Source: Azorinus chamasolen
Taxonomy: Eukaryota > Mollusca > Bivalvia > Cardiida > Solecurtidae
NCBI GenBank assembly: GCA_963576725.1
Contig: OY755237.1
Location: 51,898,253 to 51,962,252 of the forward strand
Direction: 5' to 3'
DNA length: 64,000 nucleotides
Within the stretch, counting starts at the first letter, position 1, and each line of letters starts with the position of its first letter. Positions 11,430 through 21,811 of the stretch are shown here, one piece after another. Both the position numbers and the translations under genes were made by a program. A model generated the notes under the pieces. It was not told where the DNA came from. It was given only the letters and a program-made list of their open reading frames with translations, and did no database searches.

Positions 11430-12272
11430 TTTTTGTCACAAAAACAGATGTCTCCCCCTCCTATCCTCTTTCCAATACACAAGTGTAATGTCTGTAACTC
11501 CAAACTTATCAGGGTCTAATTTTAAGTCATCAGGGGCAATAACTCCAACATTATCAGGGGAAGACAATTAAAAAAAAACGGGTACACAACAACACATGCT
11601 GGTTAACATTCCTGTGAAGTTTGGTGACTCTAGTACTAATGGTTTCAGAGATACACACGACACAAAGTAAAGTTTCTCTTATTTTAAGTCATAAGGGGCA
11701 GTAACTCCAAAGTTATCAGGGGGAGACAATTAAAAAACCCAGATGCACAACAACTCATGTTGGTGAACATTCCTGTGAAGTTTGGTTACTCTAGCCCTAT
11801 TGGTTTCAGAGATACGTGCAGCACAAAGTTTCTCTAATTTTAAGTAATCATATCAGGGGCAATAACTCCAAATTTATCAAGGGGAGACAATTCAAAAATC
11901 CCAGGTGCTCAACAACTCATGCTGGTCAACATTCCTGTGAAGTTTGGTGACTCTAGTCCTAGTGGTTTCAGAGATATGCACGACACTAAGAAAAGTTTAA
12001 GTACTAGCGGTTTCAGAGATACGCGCGACACAAAGTTTTTCTAATTTTAAGTCATCAGGGCAATAACTCCAAAGTTATCAGGGGGAGACAATTCAAAAAC
12101 TCCAGGCGCACAACAACTCATGCTGGTGAACACTCCTGTGAAGTTTGGTGACCCTAGCCCAACTGGTTTCAGAGAAACATGCGACACAAGTTTGTGACGG
12201 ACAGACAGACGGATGGACAGACAGACAACTCTGGCAAAAACAATATGTCTCCCCATAAATGGGGGAGACATA
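11430..12272. repeat. ~155-bp tandem repeat bounded by inverted ATGTCTCCCC
   Basis: Starts GATGTCTCCCCCTCC and ends TGGGGGAGACATAATTA. About five units contain 'ggggcaataactccaaa', 'caacaactcatgctggtgaa' and 'cctgtgaagtttggtgactc'. A GACGGACAGACAGACGG stretch precedes the right end. Noncoding. Confidence 0.8.
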
Positions 12273-12645
12273 ATTAGGGTAGTAAATTACTACAAACGTG
12301 TAGACCCAGACCAGATGCAGCTGATATGTATGTCATCTTCCACCACTGTTCTCTGCCAAATACATATAAGTCTGCTGTGATTTTGTGTATCTGATAGATC
12401 ACAAGGTTTGAAACAGTATTGAATTTGAGCTGTAAATCTTCCCATTTATAATGCAAGATTATAAAATATGACAGGCAGCATGGGAAAAAAGGTATACCCT
12501 AATTACCCCGAATATTCGGACACCAATGCTTCCATTTCTACAGGATTGTAGAGCATAACCCTTACAACGCTGAGTTTTCAAATGAACTATTCCAAAATAC
12601 AAACAGGTCAAGCTTATGGTGATTATTTAGGGATTCTTCTAACGA
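12273..12645. other. Intron sequence with a short dispersed-repeat remnant
   Basis: From about 12490, 'gtataccctaattaccccga' and 'ttcggacacc' match remnants near 11370, 22780, 33240 and 58380. The remainder is unrecognised. Confidence 0.45.
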
Positions 12646-13299
12646 CAAGAGGGCCAGAATGGAACTGATATCGCTCACCAGACAATCAGAGGAGAAGATT
12701 TTCAAAGTTTTCAATGTTTCTATTGAAAACTGGCTACCCCTTGGGCGGGGCCAATTTTGACCCCAGGGGCATAATTTATATGACTTTTGTAGAGGACCTG
12801 ATCATGATGCTATATGCCAAATATGAAAGCTTAGAACCTTCCAGTTTCAGAGGAGAAGATTTTCAAAGTTTTCTCTATTTGTTTCTATTGAAAATTAGCC
12901 ACCCCTGGGGCAGGGCCAATTTTGACCCCAGAAGCATAATTTATATATAACTTTTGTAGAGAACATAATGCTATTTGCCAAATATGAAAGCTAAGAACGT
13001 TCCAGTTTCAGGAGAAGATTTTCAAAGTTTTCTCTATTTGTTTCTATTGAAAATTAACCACTCCTGGGGTGGGGCCAATTTTAACCCCAGGGGCATAATT
13101 TATATAACTTTTTTAGAGGACCTGAATATGATGCTATATGCCAAAGATGAAAGCTGAGAACCCTGTAGATTCTGAGGAGAAGATTTTTAAAGGTTCAAAT
13201 TGTTGACAACGGATGACGAACGACGCATGACGACTGCCGACGGACATCAGGTGATCACAAAAGCTAACCCTGAGCACTTTGTGCTCTGGTGAGCTAAAA
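12646..13299 (+). mobile_element. Tandem-array element CAAGAG...GCTAAAA (4 units)
   Basis: Same family as 7278-8751: CAAGAGGGCCAGAATGG start, about four units, CGAC-rich stretch, GAGCACTTTGTGCTC hairpin and GGTGAGCTAAAA end. Two open plus-strand frames (78 and 60 codons) are repeat products. Confidence 0.8.
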
Positions 13300-13533
13300 C
13301 GTGTGACATGACAAACAGTGCAGACTCTGATGAGAGGACTCCTCAGAAATCAAACATTGTTCATTATTATACCTCATTTTCATTTACAATGTTAATTTCT
13401 CATAGGCCAACATGACATAGAAATACTGTCAGGCCCAGCGGGAAAAAAAAAAATTACTGTCGGAAAAATACTGTCTCCCGCTACCATAGGCACGGAACAT
13501 CTATATCCGTGAGCACTTATTAAATTGTGTGCG

Positions 13534-13567
13534 TGACGTCATCCGATTACGTCATCGACTGACGTCA
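13534..13567. promoter_or_regulatory. Cluster of three CRE-like sites
   Basis: Two perfect TGACGTCA palindromes (13534-13541 and 13560-13567) with a TACGTCA between them. CRE sites bind CREB/ATF factors. It lies about 0.8 kb from exon 2 on the intron side; function is unproven. Confidence 0.4.
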
Positions 13568-13847
13568 TCGGACGCTTGCAATTTGATCAACATTATGACA
13601 ATTGCTTTGTTTTTGTTAATATATTTGAGAAATGTCGCATTATGAGACTATTTCAGAGGAGGTTCTGTCAAGGTTGGACAGTGAAAAGGGCTCCGCCAGT
13701 ACTTATAACGTGTAAAATGAATAGAAATGTGAAGCTGTTCTGCGATTTTTAAGCACTGAGAAGCTCTATAACTTTTGTTTAAAATTGTTTATGGTTGAAT
13801 AATTATTTTTGCTGACAAAACTGATTGTGCTGTTCGGTATAATAAAA

Positions 13848-13990
13848 TAAATATCACATCCTATGGACAGCGAAAGCACATGTTGTCAACCCTCGGTATG
13901 GTAATGTCCACCTCGACTAACGCCTCGGTGGACATGACCAACCTCGGGTTGACAGTACGTGCTGTCTCTCTCCATAGGATGTGATATTTA
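13848..13990. repeat. Foldback (143 bp) with AATATCACATCCTATGGA ends
   Basis: The left arm AATATCACATCCTATGGA is matched by TCCATAGGATGTGATATT at the right. Inner arms 'gttgtcaaccctcgg' / 'aacctcgggttgacag' and 'atgtccacctcg' / 'cctcggtggacat' pair as well, giving a near-complete hairpin. Confidence 0.8.
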
Positions 13991-14049
13991 TATACTGTGA
14001 TTATGTTTTTGAAAGAAGAATGATTAAACATGCAGACGACAATACTTGG

Positions 14050-14175
14050 CAGTGAAAGCACTGTCCCCCTGAATGTGGAAAATAAGTTCATCAGTGAAAG
14101 CATTGTCCCTCTGAATGTGGAAAACAAGTTCATCAGTGAAAGCATTGTCCCTCTGGATGTGGAAAATAAGTTCAT
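14050..14175. repeat. 42-bp tandem repeat, 3 copies
   Basis: Three units beginning 'cagtgaaagca(c/t)tgtccc', each ending 'aagttcat'. Because 42 is a multiple of three, it yields an open minus-strand frame (13861-14211) that I do not regard as a gene. Confidence 0.9.
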
Positions 14176-14248
14176 CATTTTGGAATAAAGATTTTTATTC
14201 ATAGATGACAAATGAGATGCAAAGAATTAGTGAGTAAAGAGACTTTAC

Positions 14249-14339
14249 CTTGAGTGATGGAGGGAGCCTGAACCATTTGTTTGTAGTAGGAGTAGTAGAG
14301 ACCTGACTCAGTCCGGAATGAGATCTCTCTCTCCACCTC
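14249..14339 (-). CDS. DPY19L3: DPY19L3-like C-mannosyltransferase, exon 2
   Basis: 91 nt, bounded by TTCTATTGCAG acceptor and CAAG|GTAAAG donor. It starts in phase 0 and gives 30 codons, EVEREISFRTESGLYYSYYK then QMVQAPSITQ, plus one base that completes Gly with exon 3. This is the best conserved stretch of the N-terminal half of DPY19 proteins: luminal loop 1 after the first membrane helix. In this GT-C fold family the acidic residues of that loop serve catalysis; which Glu does so here I infer only from the family. The exon is far from its neighbours (exon B 30.5 kb upstream, exon 3 9.7 kb downstream) because the introns are full of transposons. No stop or frameshift is present. Confidence 0.9.
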
Positions 14340-14725
14340 CTGCAATAGAAAAACACCCATATTTAAACTCTTATTCGATGAATATTCATGTAAGAAATAA
14401 TGACATTATTTGCAAATGCCAGTTAACCTTTCACTCAATATACATGCCTTTTAACACATTTGCAAACAGGGCAGACCCAGTATAGAAAGTTCCTATAGTG
14501 TCCGCAAAGACTACATGTACAGTAAAACCCCTCTAATGCGACCACCAAAAAGGTGCACAATTCAAAGTGGCAAAGGCAGATGGTACCTTAATGCAGAACG
14601 AAAGTTATGCAGAAGCTCCTATAGGAGCTAGGAGCATAACTTTTGTCCTGCATTAAGCAACCACCTGCTTATGAAGACAGCCATATTTGTTCATTAAGTG
14701 GTTGCATTAGAGAGGTTTTACTGTA
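14340..14725. mobile_element. M2 fragment and complete M4 (14518-14725)
   Basis: M2 pieces to about 14505. M4 has TACAGTAAAACCCCTCTAAT and TTAGAGAGGTTTTACTGTA ends and the central AGCTCCTATAGGAGCT. Confidence 0.7.
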
Positions 14726-14879
14726 TAATATAAGAGTGTTCTGAGCACCAGTTGCTGTTCAGTCATACTTAAACCTAATAAAGCTCAGCATAACACAAAT
14801 AAAACATGCAAACAGCTTAGATACAGATCTGACATAATTGTACTCAGTGTCTTATCAAAGCAATGCTTTTTTCACTATT

Positions 14880-15230
14880 TTGGGAGGATGACCCATACCC
14901 CTGAAATATGGAGTTTTGTCCGATTTGGGATTTTTTCAGCTCCTAGTAAGAAGATTTCAACAAATTCTCTCCTACAAATGTCCATTGCAAACACAATAGA
15001 CTCAGTCACGCAAAAACCTCCAAAATTCATAAACAAACAGCACACCCAGATAAGACGGACTGTAGTACAGTAGGAGATGTCTGATCTGGGTCTGTTGTTT
15101 GTTTATGAGTTTTAGAAGTTTGATTTGACTGAATTTTCTGGCTAACCACTTTTACATCTGAATTTGGGAATTTTTCAATCCAAATTGAGAAAAAACGACA
15201 ACATTTTTTTGCCATTTGGAACATACCGGT
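14880..15230. repeat. Foldback around GTAGTACAGTAGGAG
   Basis: 'ccaaaattcataaacaaaca' at about 15020 pairs with 'tgtttgtttatgagttttag' at about 15097, and 'acccagataagacgg' with 'ctgatctgggt'. The outer parts 'aatttgggaatttttcaatc' and 'tttgggattttttcagctc' extend it to about 350 bp. Short frames on both strands here are shadows. Confidence 0.6.
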
Positions 15231-16370
15231 AGCCCAGTAACAGGCTATAAAATCACTTGAAAAAATGCCCTGCAGAGCCCAAGCTATTCAGAGATTACGT
15301 CACTAACACTTGTGGAAAAGCCGTGCAATTTCTAATTCAAGTAAGATAATGATCAAATCTTGGTGCAATTTGGACTATAATGGTACATGTATTTCCAATT
15401 CAATCAAGCTTTTGAGAAACTTCTGACTGACTGTCAAATAGCTTGGATCCAGATGATGAGATGCCGAATTACTCAGCATTTCATCCTCGGCATCTCATCG
15501 GCATCCAACAATTTGCAAATGGGAGTATAGTTGCCGTTAGTGGGATATGGTTTAGGTATTCAGACACCCAATCTCGCCTCTACGTGCCTGGTTTGTAAAG
15601 CTAAATAAGTCAATTTAATTGGCATCATTATAATAACTTAAAGTACAAGTAGATTGATACAAATAGCAAATATGTATAGTACAAATGTATTTTAGTTGAT
15701 TTCTTTTTCATATACCAGCAGTAATACAAGGGCTTAGCATGAAACTATTGTAAATCCTTTAATCTTTTGCTTTTTATAAATATTCATACAGTAAAATGTT
15801 ATACGATGACTTCATCCATCATTGTGAATATTAAGCCCTTCTTGTATCAAAAAATATAAAGTACAGAAATTTATTGCCATATTTTTTTTTTTGGCAAACA
15901 GCAGAAAATCCTATTTGCCTGTGCTACAAGATTACTTACACCAAATAAATACTGTCGATGAATTTATGATGTGCAATTGTCTCTTGCATTTATACAATGA
16001 AGACATGTTTTAAACCTTTCAGTGCATAAAACAAGTCACCATTGTCCTTTGCAAACAGTGTAGAGCCAGACAAGAGGGCTCCTCTAGCATCCCTCTCATC
16101 AAAGTCTGCACTATTTGTCATATAACACTTTTCTTTTCAAACAGTGTAGACTCTGACCAGACATTATTTGTAAATCTAAGCCTTTCATACTGGGTAGATC
16201 AACACTTATGGGTCATTTCACTTCGAAAATTCAGCATTCACATGGTTAAACATTAATGCTAAATAAGTACTCTAACTTTATAATCCCTATTGTATCTAAC
16301 TGACCTGTTTCTAATCTGTAGGGATTACCCTAATAGCTCCTATAATATAATAATTGACCTTTAACCTTTT
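15231..16370. other. Intron sequence with M3 and small foldback remnants
   Basis: M3-like hairpin at about 15440-15520 ('atagcttggatccagatgat' / 'ctcatcggcatccaac'). A small hairpin of 'gcaaacagtgtagagccaga' type lies at about 16050-16120. No gene seen. Confidence 0.45.
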
Positions 16371-16650
16371 CCCTCATAAATATTCATGTCAGAAATAATG
16401 ACATCAGAAATATTATTGGTTGATTGGTTTGGTTTTTATTGGGGTTTATGTGGCTTCAACAGTATTTCAGTCATATCACAATGCCCTGCTAATTACAAGT
16501 GGAGGAAGACTCCAACACAAATTGCATCGTTTCGTGTACAGAAGAACCACCAACCTACCACAAGCCAACTGGAAGGCTTCCTCACATGAAAAATCCATAT
16601 GTTCAGACCAGGATTCGATATTTATTGGTTGAATTTCTATAAAGGCATTT
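16371..16650. mobile_element. M2 copy interrupted by a SINE-like insert
   Basis: M2 sequence resumes after the insert at 16424-16621: left 'cataaatattcatgtcagaa', right 'tttctataaaggcatttta'. Confidence 0.65.
16424..16621 (-). mobile_element. 5'-truncated SINE-like retroposon with 11-bp target duplication
   Basis: Flanked by exact TTATTGGTTGA copies at 16413-16423 and 16622-16632. On the minus strand it starts near 'tatcgaatcctggtc', like a tRNA B-box, and ends in the low-complexity tail 'caataaaaaccaaaccaa'. Two plus-strand frames (67 and 70 codons) are shadows. Confidence 0.7.
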
Positions 16651-16699
16651 TATGGTATTGGTAGAAAATGTAGCATCAAATCTATGTTTATACTATAAC

Positions 16700-16955
16700 C
16701 CATCCATTCCCTCATAGGCTTATTTTTAGATCCAACCATGTACTTTAAATAAATCTACCGAAAAGGAGCATTAACTAGAGAAAAGGATTTATTTTTATAA
16801 CCTTGTAGTTTGGAAACCATTGTGATAAAAAGAGCATTTGCTCCTATAGGAGCAAATGCTCTACATGTATTTATCACAATGGTTTCAATAGGTGATTTTT
16901 ACAGAGGCGTAGAAAGGCGTATTTATGGATGAAAGGGATATTTCATAATTAATAA
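16700..16955. mobile_element. MITE family M1
   Basis: 'cccatccattccctcatagg' at the left, full centre 'gagcatttgctcctatagga' with its mirror, and 'tttatggatgaaaggg' at the right; TTAA ends decayed. Confidence 0.7.
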
Positions 16956-17776
16956 AAGCAGAACCACAGAACCTGATAATTATGACAGCTCCTTTAAGAA
17001 TCTTCTGATATGTGTCTACTCTGTTTGTTTGCAAAGGCATGAAAAAGTGTTTGTACAAGGAGAAATTACTGTTGGCAATTTTCTTTTCAAGATTGGCTTT
17101 TACCCCCTATTTGTTTTCAAAAATAACTATTTCAGTATCTGATAGTTTAAATTCCTGACAAGATGCCAATTTAATTCCGGTCTTGATAGAATACAAACTC
17201 TTGAAATAATCACAAATTATTTGTAATGGCCTGAGATAATATAGTAGCAGTGTTTCAAACGTGAAATTTGAAGGTACAATGTATTTGAAATAAGTGTAAA
17301 ACAAAAGCCCCATGATGGCCCTAAACTGCTCACCTGGGTCAGCAGGCCATCAGTGTAAACAGGCGATGTGAAGAATTGTTCTTATAAAACTTTACTTGTT
17401 TCATATTCATGTAAGAAATAATGACATCATGAATATGTATCAGATTATTTTTTATACTGGAATGTGTACCCAGGATGTTTTGGCTCAGGCCAAAACTGTA
17501 GAATCAAATCTATATCGAGTCATCTGATCTAAGTCTACTCTGTTTGCACATACATGAAAAATAGTTTATATGAGAGAAAGGCATGCTGAATAATTAACCT
17601 GCTGAATAATTAAAACTAGCTCTGCCCTTTTTGACTATTAATTAAATAAAATGTGTATCAAATTTTTTACTTATTACGTATACATATATCTATTCCTACA
17701 ATTTTTGCTATAGTAAAAATGCCCTAGTTCATGATGCCATTTTGAAAATATTAGTACAGTTACAATTTCTTACAAG
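16956..17776. other. M2 fragments, a CAAAAG...GCTCACC head fragment and unrecognised sequence
   Basis: M2 pieces at about 16960-17070 and 17395-17590. At about 17303, 'aaaagccccatgatggccct' plus 'ctgctcacctg' is the head of the CAAGAG element family without its array. 17100-17300 is unrecognised. Confidence 0.5.
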
Positions 17777-18279
17777 TAGAGGTGTAACAATAGGTCGAAC
17801 TATCGAGTTATCGCAATAGTTGAGCTTGCAATAGTAATAGTTCGATAGTAATTCTGACTATCGAGAACTAACGCCAATAGTTAATTCAACAATCAATAGT
17901 TTCAATAGTTAACTTAAGTACATGTAAAGTGGAATCACTTATCAATCATATGAAAAGAAAACATCCATCTCTCATTTGAGTCTACCCTGATATGAAAACA
18001 TGTTTGTTTGTATCAGTTAAATGGTTAAATGACATGCATATATATTTGTGTTGCTTTGTGTGCTGCTTTTATAATTATAGAGACAAGAAGGCAGATCTTA
18101 AGTGTTGATCTAGTCATTTTGATTTGCTACCCTTCTCTAATAAATTTGTGAAGAAAACTATTGTGATAGTATTGCAATAGTTTCTAAACTATTGCAATAG
18201 TATCATGATCGTATTTTGACGATCGCAATTATCGGCAATACTATCAGGATAGTCATTTTGGCCTCAATAGTCACCCCTA
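17777..18279. mobile_element. hAT-type MITE, 503 bp, 8-bp target duplication
   Basis: Flanked by exact CTTACAAG at 17769-17776 and 18280-18287. The ends read TAGAGGTGTAACAATAGG and, inverted, TAGGGGTGACTATTGAGG, a short imperfect terminal repeat. The interior is full of ATAGT / ACTAT and CGATAG motifs. The 8-bp duplication and end style fit the hAT superfamily. No transposase frame is present, so it is non-autonomous. Confidence 0.85.
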
Positions 18280-18460
18280 CTTACAAGCATATTCCTGGGG
18301 TAAAGGGTTAACTATTTACTTGATAAATATGCATTTTTGAACTATTTACTTGATAAATATGCATTTTATGCCTTTGGAAATAGAGTAGACCCAGATCATT
18401 AGGCCCCTGTAGGAGCCCCTATAGGAGTCATAAGATAAGAGTTTGCTCTACTTCATATAG

Positions 18461-18584
18461 ATCAGTATCCATGCTTATAAAGCTTTTTAGTTGAGTCTGA
18501 GTTTGTTCTCAAGCTTTTGACCAATCAAAAACTTGAGAACGAACTCAGACTCAACTAAAAAGTTTTATAAGCATGGATACTGAT
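18461..18584. repeat. 124-bp near-perfect hairpin, 60-bp arms, 4-base loop
   Basis: Left arm 18461-18520 begins 'atcagtatccatgcttataa'. Right arm 18525-18584 is its reverse complement with three mismatches. The loop is CCAA. It replaces the usual M2 text between 'catatag' and 'tgattctacag'. Confidence 0.95.
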
Positions 18585-18606
18585 TCTACAGTTTCTGCCA
18601 TGGGCA

Positions 18607-19147
18607 AGTACTCCTGTGTTAATAGCCCATTATAACAAGTACTCCTATGTTTATAGCCCATTATAACAAGTACTCCTATGTTTATAGCCCATTATAAACG
18701 TACTCCTATGTTTATAGCCCATTATAAACGTACTCCTGTGTTTACAGCCCATTATAAACGTACTCATGTGTTTATAGCCCATTATAAACATACTCCTGTG
18801 TTTATAGCCCATTATAAACGTACTCCTGTGTTTATAGCCCATTATAAACATACTCCTGTGTTTATAGCCCATTATAAACGTACTCCTGTGTTTATAGCCC
18901 ATTATAAACATACTCCTGTGTTTATAGCCCATTATAAACGTACTCCTGTGTTTATAGCCCATTATAAACATACTCCTGTGTTTATAGCCCATTATAAACG
19001 TACTCCTGTGTTTATAGCCCATTATAAACGTACTCCTGTGTTTATAGCCCATTATAAACGTACTCCTGTGTTTATAGCCCATTATAAACATACTCCTGTG
19101 TTTATAGCCCATTATAAACATACTCCTGTGTTTATAGCCCATTATAA
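18607..19147. repeat. 30-bp tandem array, about 18 copies
   Basis: Unit 'tactcctgtgtttatagccc' + 'attataaacg'. In the middle part units alternate between ...AAACG and ...AAACA, a 60-bp higher-order period. The unit is an expanded piece of M2 ('ctcctgtgttcat...cattataac'). Being a multiple of three, it gives open frames on both strands, not real genes. Confidence 0.95.
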
Positions 19148-19261
19148 CAATCATCTAATCAATATTCACGGTGTCATTATTTCTTACGTGAATACTCATG
19201 GAGTATAGGGTTAAATATTAACTATAGCCATACATGTATACATATGAAAAACTTGACTTTG

Positions 19262-19590
19262 CTTCCCTGTCCTACATTTATGTTAACCCTTTACTCTATT
19301 ATACGCCTTTGCAAACAGAGTAAACCCAGATCAGACGACTCCTGTGGGAGCTGTTCAGACGACTCCTGTGGGAGCTGTTCAGATGTGGGAGCTGTTCAGA
19401 TGTGGGAGCTGTTCAGATGACTCCTGTGGGAGCTGTTCAGACGACTCCTGTGGGAGCTGTTCAGACGACTCCTGTAGGAGCTGTCTGATATGATCTGCTC
19501 TGTTTGCTTGTCTGATCTACAGTTTCTGCAATAACCAAACATTTCTGTGTTCATCTGCAGTTATTAAATATTGATATTCTGGATGTATAT
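19262..19590. mobile_element. M2 copy with tandemly expanded hairpin tip
   Basis: Between about 19336 and 19480 the tip 'gactcctgtgggagctgttc' is repeated about six times, some units shortened to 'agatgtgggagctgttc'. Flanks are ordinary M2. Confidence 0.8.
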
Positions 19591-20880
19591 GCATATTCAT
19601 GAAATAAAGATTTAATACCTCATAGAGAGGACTTTGGACACCTTTGCAAACAGAGTAAACCAAGATCAGATGGCTCTTGTAGGTACCATATATGCAAGGT
19701 CTACTGTTTGCATATGATAATAATATAGAGCTGATTCTACAGTTTCTGCCCTGACCAAAAAATCCTATGTCAATATATCATGATAAATATTTATGTAATT
19801 AATGTCTATGATGCCATTATTTCTTAATGGATATTTATGGAGTAAAGGGTTAAAGATCCAGAACTAGACCTGTTTTTCAACTGTAGATACCTAATGGCTA
19901 AGCACTTTGCAGTTATTGTAGGCAGGCGACACAAATATTGTGGCAATTAATGAAGCACAAGTCTTTATCAAGTTAACCCTAACAATGCGGGAAACGAGTC
20001 ACTAATGTCCTTTGCAAACAGTGTAGACCCAGATGAGAGCCCTCTCATCTCGGTCTACACTGTTTGTCATGTTACACTTTTCTTTAGAAAAATCCCTAAA
20101 TATTCATCGTAAGCTTGACCTATTTGAATTTTGGAATAGTCCATTTTGAAAGTATTATTCCCCAAAATACAGTCAGAGTGTAAAATAGATCATAATGAGA
20201 CATGAACTTACTTGGAATCAGTTTGTCTGGGTCTATATGGTTTACATTGATTTCATGAATTCATTGCCAGCATACGATCTAATCTTTTAACCATTTATTC
20301 CATGAATATTCATCTAAGAAATAATGATATTACGAATAAATTATTAGCCGATTTATTCATAATGGCATGTTTACACATGATTGTTTGGTACTGGTAGAAA
20401 CTGTAGAGTCAGATGTATCATACGCAAACAGAGCAGACCCTGATCAGACAGCTCCTTCAGGAGCCATTTGATCTGCGTCTACTCTGTTTGCAAAGGCGTA
20501 AAAAGGAGTATTTATGGAGTAAAGGGTTAAATGTGAGAAACAAGTATGCTGGTATTAGCAAACTGTGTAGAACCAGATCCGAGGGTTCCTCTGGTAGACC
20601 TGTGAACAGGGTCTGCACTGTTTGTCTTTCAAATCCTCTCTCAAATTATAAGTTTTCATGATGAATCCATCATTAACCCTTAACCTGTTCCATAGTCATG
20701 TAATAATTACATCATGAACATTTGAATATTTTCAAGGGAATGTTTTGCATTCAGACAAAAGCTGGAGAATCAGAACTATATCATGTCATAAGCAAGCAGA
20801 GCAGATCCGAGCAGACAGCTCCCACAGTCTGATGTGGGTCTTCTCTGTTTTCAAATGCATGAAAAAGTGTTTACATTAAG
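19591..20880. mobile_element. M2 copies and small GTGTAGACCCAGATGAGAG foldbacks
   Basis: M2 at about 19610-19850, 20288-20530 and 20677-20880. Short hairpins 'gcaaacagtgtagacccaga' / 'tcggtctacactgtttgtc' at about 19985-20085 and, decayed, 20555-20630. Confidence 0.65.
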
Positions 20881-20884
20881 GAAC

Positions 20885-21785
20885 AAGAGATGTCACAGTC
20901 ACGTGACAAATGCCCCCAAAAATTGTACCCTGTGACCTTGACGTTTGACCCATGGACCAGGGAGTTGACACATCGTCTTTGTGTGGTGAACATTTGTGCC
21001 AGGTTCCTTTGAAATCCATTCACAGATAAACAAGTAATTGTACCCTGTGACCTTGAAATTTGATGGACCAGGGAGCTGAACGCGACACATCGTCTTTGTC
21101 TGGTGAACATCTGTGCCAAGTTATATTGAACTCCATTGATAGATAAAGAGGTTACAGACCGGACACCAAATTTGTGACAAAGTAATTGTACCCTGTGACC
21201 TTGACCTTTGACCCATGGACCAAGGAGTTGAAAGCGAAACATCATCTTTGTCTGGTGAACATTTGTGCCAAATCATATTGAAATCCATTTATATAAAAAG
21301 AAGTTACAGACTGGACACGAAATTTGTGACAAAGTAATTGTACCCTGTGACCTTGACCTTTGACCCATGGACCTGGGAGTTGAACGTGACACATCGTCTG
21401 CCTGGTGAACATTTGTGTGAAGTTATATTGAAATCCATTGATAGATGAAGAAGTTACAGACCGGACACGAAATTTGTGACAAAGTAATTGTACCCTGTGA
21501 CCTTGACCTTTGACCCATGGACCTGGGAGTTGAACGCGACACATCGACTCTGAGTGTTGAACATTTGTGGCAAGTTATATTGAAATCCATTGATAGATGA
21601 AGAAAATACCGACCGGACACGAAATTTGTAACAAAGTAATTGTACCCTGTGACCTTGACCTTTGACCCATGGACCAGGGAGTTGAACGCGACACATCGTC
21701 TCTGTCTGGTGAACATTTGTGTGAAGTTATATTGAAATCCATTGATTGATGAAGAAGTTACAGACCGGACACGAAATTGGGACGG
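20885..21785. repeat. ~150-bp tandem repeat (6 copies) with nuclear-receptor-like sites
   Basis: Units contain 'gtaattgtaccctgtgacct', 'tgacctttgacccatggacc', 'catcgtctttgtctggtgaa' and 'gttacagaccggacacgaaa'; spacing is about 147-154 bp. Each centre reads TGACCTTGACCTTTGACCC. The array ends in GACGGACGGAAGGACGGAC. Several minus-strand frames of 63-146 codons are repeat products. Confidence 0.9.
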
Positions 21786-21811
21786 ACGGAAGGACGGACA
21801 TGCTAACAAAT

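Larger units (their letters stand above)
18300..19216. mobile_element. M2 copy expanded by a long hairpin and a 30-bp array
   Basis: M2 ends at the left ('aagggttaactatttacttg') and right ('atactcatggagtatagggt'). In the middle are the hairpin at 18461-18584 and the array at 18607-19147. Confidence 0.7.

Noticed and set aside
18651..19208. Long frames on both strands of the 30-bp array (167 and 176 codons, MGYKHRSTFI and FIAHYKRTPV repeats)
   Set aside because: A repeat length divisible by three keeps frames open by chance on both strands; the unit derives from a noncoding MITE.
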